From: Vulcanimicrobiota bacterium
Lineage (GTDB): Bacteria > Vulcanimicrobiota > Xenobia > Xenobiales > JADMJV01
Length of the DNA stretch: 15,897 nt
Direction of reading: 5' to 3'
Assembly (NCBI GenBank): GCA_023447635.1
Contig: JAEXNA010000033.1
Coordinates: 1-15,897, forward strand
Shown here: in pieces, positions 12,594 through 15,897 of the stretch
How the letters are laid out: the number at the start of each line of letters is the position of its first letter
How positions within the stretch are numbered: the stretch's first letter is position 1
Translations under genes and position numbers: made by a program
The notes under the pieces: model-generated
What the model saw: the letters and a program-made list of their open reading frames with translations, nothing else
What the model was told of the DNA's origin: nothing
Database searches by the model: none

Positions 12594-13693
12594 GAGCTAG
12601 CCGTCTCGTCGTCGAAAAGGGTCAGTTGGATCGGGCGGTCGTCCGAGAGTAGGCCGGCCAGGCCGATGCCCAGCAGGCGCACGGGGCGGGTTCGGTAGTC
12701 GGTCTTTTCTAGCAGTTCCATCCCCACCCGCACGACTTCGTCGAGCGAACGCGTCTGGTGGTTCAACGTGTGACTTCGGGTGATGGTCGAGAAGTCGTTG
12801 TAGCGCAGCTTGAGCACGACGGTGCTCCCGCTCAACCGGCCGCGCTCGCAAGAGCTCGCTACCTCTTCGGCCTGCCGGCGCAGGTGGTCGTGTAGCGTCT
12901 CCGGGTGGGACACGTCCAGCGAAAAGGTGCGCTCGGTCGACATCGACTTGGCCTGCTCGCGCGAGGCTACCGGGCGGTCGTCGATCCCGCGCGAAAGCTG
13001 GTAGTAGTGCAGACCGGCCTTGCCAAACAGCTCCAAGGCCCGCTCCAGCGAAAGTTCGCGAAGCTGCGCGATGGTGTGGATTTCTAGCCGAGCCAGCCTT
13101 TCCGTCGTCGCCGGACCCACGCCCCAGATCCGCTTGACCGGCAGCGGGTCCAAAAACTCCTGAATCTGGTGCGGCTGCACCACCGTCAAACCGTTCGGCT
13201 TCTGCATATCCGACGCCACCTTGGCCAGGAACTTGTTCGGCGCTACCCCCGCTGAAGCGGTCAAGTTGGTCTCGCGCAGAATCTCGGCCTTGAGCTCGTA
13301 GGCCAGCCGGGTCGCCGTGGTCTCGCGCACCCGAGAAGTCTCAGTCAGGTCCAGGAACGCCTCATCGATCGATAGTGGCTGGATAGTGTCGGTGTAACGC
13401 AAGAAAATCTCGCGGATCTGCCGCGACAACTCGGAGTAGACGCTCATCCGTACCGGTTGGCGCTGCACCTGGGGACAGCGACGGAACGCCTCGCCCATGC
13501 TCATGGCGGAATGGATGCCAAAACGACGCGCCTCATAAGACGCCGCCGCTACCACGCCGCGACGGTCCTTGCTGCCGCCCACCACCACCGGCAGCCCCTT
13601 CAACTGGGGGAAATCGCGCTGCTCGACCGAGGCAAAAAAAGCGTCCATGTCGACATGGACGATCTTGCGCGCCGCGTCAGGCCGGTCCGCCAC
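12575..13693 (-). CDS. dinB: DNA polymerase IV (Y-family, translesion)
   Basis: This 372-residue DinB has normal length. N-terminal catalytic motif VHVDMDAFFASVEQ has the metal aspartate D15 and steric-gate F20. LSIDEAFLD holds D110 and E111. TASAGVAPNKFLAKVASD and KRIWGVGPAT are the finger and thumb motifs. RSHTLNHQT and the little-finger region follow. It ends with the beta-clamp-binding motif QLTLF (356-360) before DDETASSENGGL. The GTG start at 13693 has GGGGTAGGG upstream and sits 15 nt after the acetyltransferase stop. It copies past DNA lesions and interacts with the sliding clamp. No LexA-like box was seen in the operon, so SOS control is not supported from sequence. The stop codon lies in the loop of the shared hairpin terminator. 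Confidence 0.95.
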   Translation of the reverse strand: MADRPDAARKIVHVDMDAFFASVEQRDFPQLKGLPVVVGGSKDRRGVVAAASYEARRFGIHSAMSMGEAFRRCPQVQRQPVRMSVYSELSRQIREIFLRYTDTIQPLSIDEAFLDLTETSRVRETTATRLAYELKAEILRETNLTASAGVAPNKFLAKVASDMQKPNGLTVVQPHQIQEFLDPLPVKRIWGVGPATTERLARLEIHTIAQLRELSLERALELFGKAGLHYYQLSRGIDDRPVASREQAKSMSTERTFSLDVSHPETLHDHLRRQAEEVASSCERGRLSGSTVVLKLRYNDFSTITRSHTLNHQTRSLDEVVRVGMELLEKTDYRTRPVRLLGIGLAGLLSDDRPIQLTLFDDETASSENGGL

Positions 13694-13708
13694 GCGACCC
13701 TACCCCAA

Positions 13709-14590
13709 CTAGGAGCCGATGGCTTTGGTCATCTGGTGCAGGGCCGCCTTCTGGCGGAACCCCAGCGACGTGTAGACCTTGAGAAACTCGGGGTTGTCCG
13801 TCTTCCAGATCTGGCGGATCAGCTTCACGTCGGGCTGACGCCAGGCAAACTCCAGCGCCGAACGTAGCAGCGCCGCGCCGTAGCCGCGACGACGCTGATC
13901 CGAACGCACCCCGAACGACTCGATGATCGCCGTGTCATCGGCCATCTCTAATTCCAGAAATCCCACCAGTTCGCCATCGCGCTCGGCTAGAAAGAAGTGG
14001 TAGTCGGGCAGCGAAAGCAGCAGATCCAGAAAAGTCCGACTGCGCTGCTCGAACAGCTTGCCGTGCATGGCGATGTAGGCATCGTAATCGAAGATGTCGC
14101 CAGCCTTGACGTGGCGCAGGTTCAGCCCCGCCACCTCGGGCTTCTTGCCCTGGTACGGCTCGTCGGACGTCACGATCAGCTGGGTGCTGCCCTGCTTGAA
14201 GCCGAGTCGCTGCAGAAACTTGACGCCCAGACGGTTCTGGTCTTCCAGCATCGCCGACACGGTAGAGACCCGACGCGACTGCATCAGATCGGCCAGTTCG
14301 TGCCAGAGCCGCTCGCCCAAGCCCTGGCCGCGCTCGGAATAGGCAATCACCGGCCCGTCGAGACGAGCGTGACCGTTGCCCGGCGCGGAATAGCCGCAAA
14401 AGCCCAAAAGCTCGCCGTTGCGGCCTTCGACCACCAGGTAGTCCTTCTTGGGGTCGCTGCCGCGCTCGGCGATTTCGGCCGCCAGGCGGTCGGGGGTCAG
14501 GCCCGACAGGCGGGCCGAGTCGTTGTAAGTCTGTTTAAGAAGGGCGGTCACGTCCGGATAATCGGCGACCTGAAAGTGACGGATGATCAT
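13709..14590 (-). CDS. Tandem GNAT-family N-acetyltransferase
   Basis: This 293-residue protein carries two GNAT domains. The first (about 1-150) has the acetyl-CoA loop ERGQGLGERL (86-95) and the usual late strand FLQRLGF (125-131). The second (about 155-293) has RRRGYGAALL (233-242) and VYTSLGF (272-278). The order resembles double-domain acetyltransferases such as MshD, although the substrate is unknown. Both loops keep the Arg/Gln-x-x-Gly-x-Gly pattern, so either could bind acetyl-CoA. The ATG overlaps the stop of the methyltransferase upstream (ATGA) and the gene ends 15 nt before dinB, so it is the middle gene of that operon. Confidence 0.85.
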   Translation of the reverse strand: MIIRHFQVADYPDVTALLKQTYNDSARLSGLTPDRLAAEIAERGSDPKKDYLVVEGRNGELLGFCGYSAPGNGHARLDGPVIAYSERGQGLGERLWHELADLMQSRRVSTVSAMLEDQNRLGVKFLQRLGFKQGSTQLIVTSDEPYQGKKPEVAGLNLRHVKAGDIFDYDAYIAMHGKLFEQRSRTFLDLLLSLPDYHFFLAERDGELVGFLELEMADDTAIIESFGVRSDQRRRGYGAALLRSALEFAWRQPDVKLIRQIWKTDNPEFLKVYTSLGFRQKAALHQMTKAIGS

Positions 14591-15807
14591 GGGTTCAAGC
14601 GGATTCTTTTCCGAACCGGCTCGACCGCTCCTGCTCCATCTTCGGACGAGAAGCCGGGCGGCTTCGGACCAGGGTACTGGAACAGGCTACAGGGGATGGT
14701 CCCGTTGTAGATCTTGCGCACCCGCTCGGGCTCGCGATCGTAGTTGGTCAGGAAGTCTTCAAAAGCGGTGAAGAAGTAGAGCGACCAGGTCTCGTGTAGC
14801 GGTTCGAACACTTCGGCCATGGTCCGGGTCAGAGCGGCTACCGACTCGGAAGTCTCTAACCGCTTACCGTAAGGCGGATTGGTGATCAGCACCCCGTACT
14901 TGCGCGAGGACGAGAACTCGGCTACGTCGCGAACCTGGAAATGCAGCCCCAGCCCTTCGAATCCGGCCTGCGCCATATGTTCGCGCGCCAGTTTCAAGAC
15001 TCGCCCGTCGACGTCGCTACCGTAGAGGCGCAGATGGCCGCGTCGGACCATCAGGTCCTTGGCCTCCTTGTGCACCTCCTGCCAGGCGGTCTTGCCCAGA
15101 AACTCCCAGCGCTGCGAGGCAAACGAGCGGTCCAGACCGGCCGCCTTCCGCAAGCCGATGCTCGCCGCTTCCAGCAAAATCGTACCGCTACCGCACATGG
15201 GGTCGTAAAGCTCGCGCTCGGGCGTCCAGTGCGACAGCAGCACCAGGGCTGCAGCGACCGTTTCGCGCAGCGGCGCCTTGGCGTTGTAGGTGCGGTAGCC
15301 GCGACGGTGCAGACCTTCCCCCGAAGTGTCGATGAACACTCGGGCGCGGTCGTAGACGATGAAAACGCGGATGGCGTACTTCGCCCCGCTCTCGGAGAAG
15401 GCAGCCCGGCCGTAGGTGGCCGACATCTTCTCGACGGCGGCCTTTTTGGACACGGCCTGAATCGAAGGTACGCTCTCTAGCCGAGACTTGGTGGTGATCG
15501 CCTCGACCGGGAACCAGGCGTCGCGGCCCAGCATCGAAGCCCAGTCGATAGCGTGGACGCCTTGATACAGCTCTTCGAAGTCCCGCGCGGGGAATTCCGC
15601 CAGTTGCAGCCAGACGCGGTCGGCCGAGCGCAACCAGTAGTTGGCCTTGGCCAGGTTGTGAGGAGAGTACGGGAACGAGACCTGAGCGTTATCGCGGCTG
15701 ATCGGGCCCAGCCCCAGCGCCTCGAGTTCTCGACCAACGATCAGTTCCAGACCCAGGGCGCAAGTCGCCACCAGCTTCATGGTCTGCTCGGCGGGCTCTT
15801 GACCCAC
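14587..15807 (-). CDS. THUMP-domain rRNA guanine-N2 methyltransferase, RlmL-like
   Basis: This is a class I SAM-dependent RNA methyltransferase of the RlmL/YpsC family that modifies 23S rRNA guanine at N2. Residues 10-165 are the ferredoxin/THUMP RNA-binding part (KLVATCALGLELIVGRELEA; RVFIDTSGEGLHRRGYR). Then the SAM-binding motif DPMCGSGTILLEAA (202-215) and the catalytic NPPYGKRL (310-317). Length 406 is close to single-domain RlmL and lacks the RlmK half of the E. coli fusion. Start GTG at 15807 has a good GGAGAG site 6 nt upstream (15814-15819); the ATG at 15780 matches where the family usually begins and is an alternative. It starts a three-gene operon with a 4-nt ATGA overlap to the acetyltransferase. 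The exact target base is inferred from family. Confidence 0.9.
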   Translation of the reverse strand: MGQEPAEQTMKLVATCALGLELIVGRELEALGLGPISRDNAQVSFPYSPHNLAKANYWLRSADRVWLQLAEFPARDFEELYQGVHAIDWASMLGRDAWFPVEAITTKSRLESVPSIQAVSKKAAVEKMSATYGRAAFSESGAKYAIRVFIVYDRARVFIDTSGEGLHRRGYRTYNAKAPLRETVAAALVLLSHWTPERELYDPMCGSGTILLEAASIGLRKAAGLDRSFASQRWEFLGKTAWQEVHKEAKDLMVRRGHLRLYGSDVDGRVLKLAREHMAQAGFEGLGLHFQVRDVAEFSSSRKYGVLITNPPYGKRLETSESVAALTRTMAEVFEPLHETWSLYFFTAFEDFLTNYDREPERVRKIYNGTIPCSLFQYPGPKPPGFSSEDGAGAVEPVRKRIRLNP

Positions 15808-15851
15808 CGCCTGCTCTCCGGCCCGATAGTGCTCGGCTCCGTCCGGGCGGA

Positions 15852-15867
15852 GGCGGCTGTAGCCGCC
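15852..15867. repeat. Inverted repeat upstream of the methyltransferase operon
   Basis: GGCGGCT-GT-AGCCGCC is a perfect 7-bp inverted repeat in the 90-nt stretch at the right edge, followed by a G-run (15875-15889). No T-run follows on either strand, so it is not a clear terminator; it could be a dispersed REP-like element. Nothing else recognisable lies at 15808-15897. Confidence 0.4.
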
Positions 15868-15897
15868 GTCCCTGCGGGGGGAGGGGGGAGCTATGCC

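Noticed and set aside
1..15897. CRISPR arrays, tRNA or rRNA genes, insertion sequences
   Set aside because: No regularly spaced repeats, cloverleaf-like segments or transposase motifs were seen on either strand.

Overview
The window is GC-rich bacterial chromosome, densely coded on both strands. The organism is probably Gram-negative: there are at least three lipoprotein signal peptides, a Sec-exported protein and type IV/type II-style prepilins. Nothing here fixes the phylum. The mix of outlier pseudopilins, HTTM proteins and a MEMO protein with an N-terminal extension recalls deep-branching lineages such as Eremiobacterota/Armatimonadota or Myxococcota-like bacteria, but that is a guess. 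No rRNA, tRNA, CRISPR array, insertion sequence or phage gene was found, and no gene-free stretch exceeds 300 bases.

Layout. (1) Positions 4959 down to 1, minus strand: a tightly coupled three-gene operon of two paralogous HTTM membrane proteins and a lipoprotein of the alkaline-phosphatase/sulfatase superfamily. The stop and start codons overlap by 4 nt at both junctions (GTGA, ATGA). The last gene runs off the left edge. (2) Positions 5051-8002, plus strand: a divergent three-gene operon of pilus-like proteins (PilV/GspI-like, PilW/GspJ-like and a large PilX-like protein). It is read from a good sigma70-type promoter that appears to give a leaderless message. (3) Positions 10668 down to 8012, minus strand: a prolyl-oligopeptidase-like lipoprotein overlapping (TAATG) a small two-repeat lipoprotein, convergent with the pilin operon across only 9 nt. 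(4) Positions 11167-10754, minus strand: a small exported protein with a perfect Shine-Dalgarno and its own intrinsic terminator. (5) Positions 11302-12501, plus strand: a MEMO-family protein (AmmeMemoRadiSam protein B) with an extra N-terminal domain, ending in a hairpin terminator that overlaps the convergent dinB end. (6) Positions 15807 down to 12575, minus strand: an operon of an RlmL-like rRNA methyltransferase, a tandem-GNAT acetyltransferase and DNA polymerase IV.

How the genes work together. The two HTTM proteins and the sulfatase-like lipoprotein are very probably translated together and act at the cell envelope. HTTM proteins are homologues of vitamin-K-dependent gamma-carboxylase, and both copies keep the candidate catalytic lysine. 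The sulfatase-like enzyme has threonine where classical sulfatases need cysteine or serine, so it is more likely a phospho- or phosphotransfer enzyme than an ordinary sulfatase. This operon is the best candidate for an undescribed system in the window. The three pilin-like genes look like the minor-pilin tip set of a type IV pilus or type II secretion-like machine whose motor and major pilin lie elsewhere. The methyltransferase, acetyltransferase and polymerase IV genes share an operon without an obvious common pathway.
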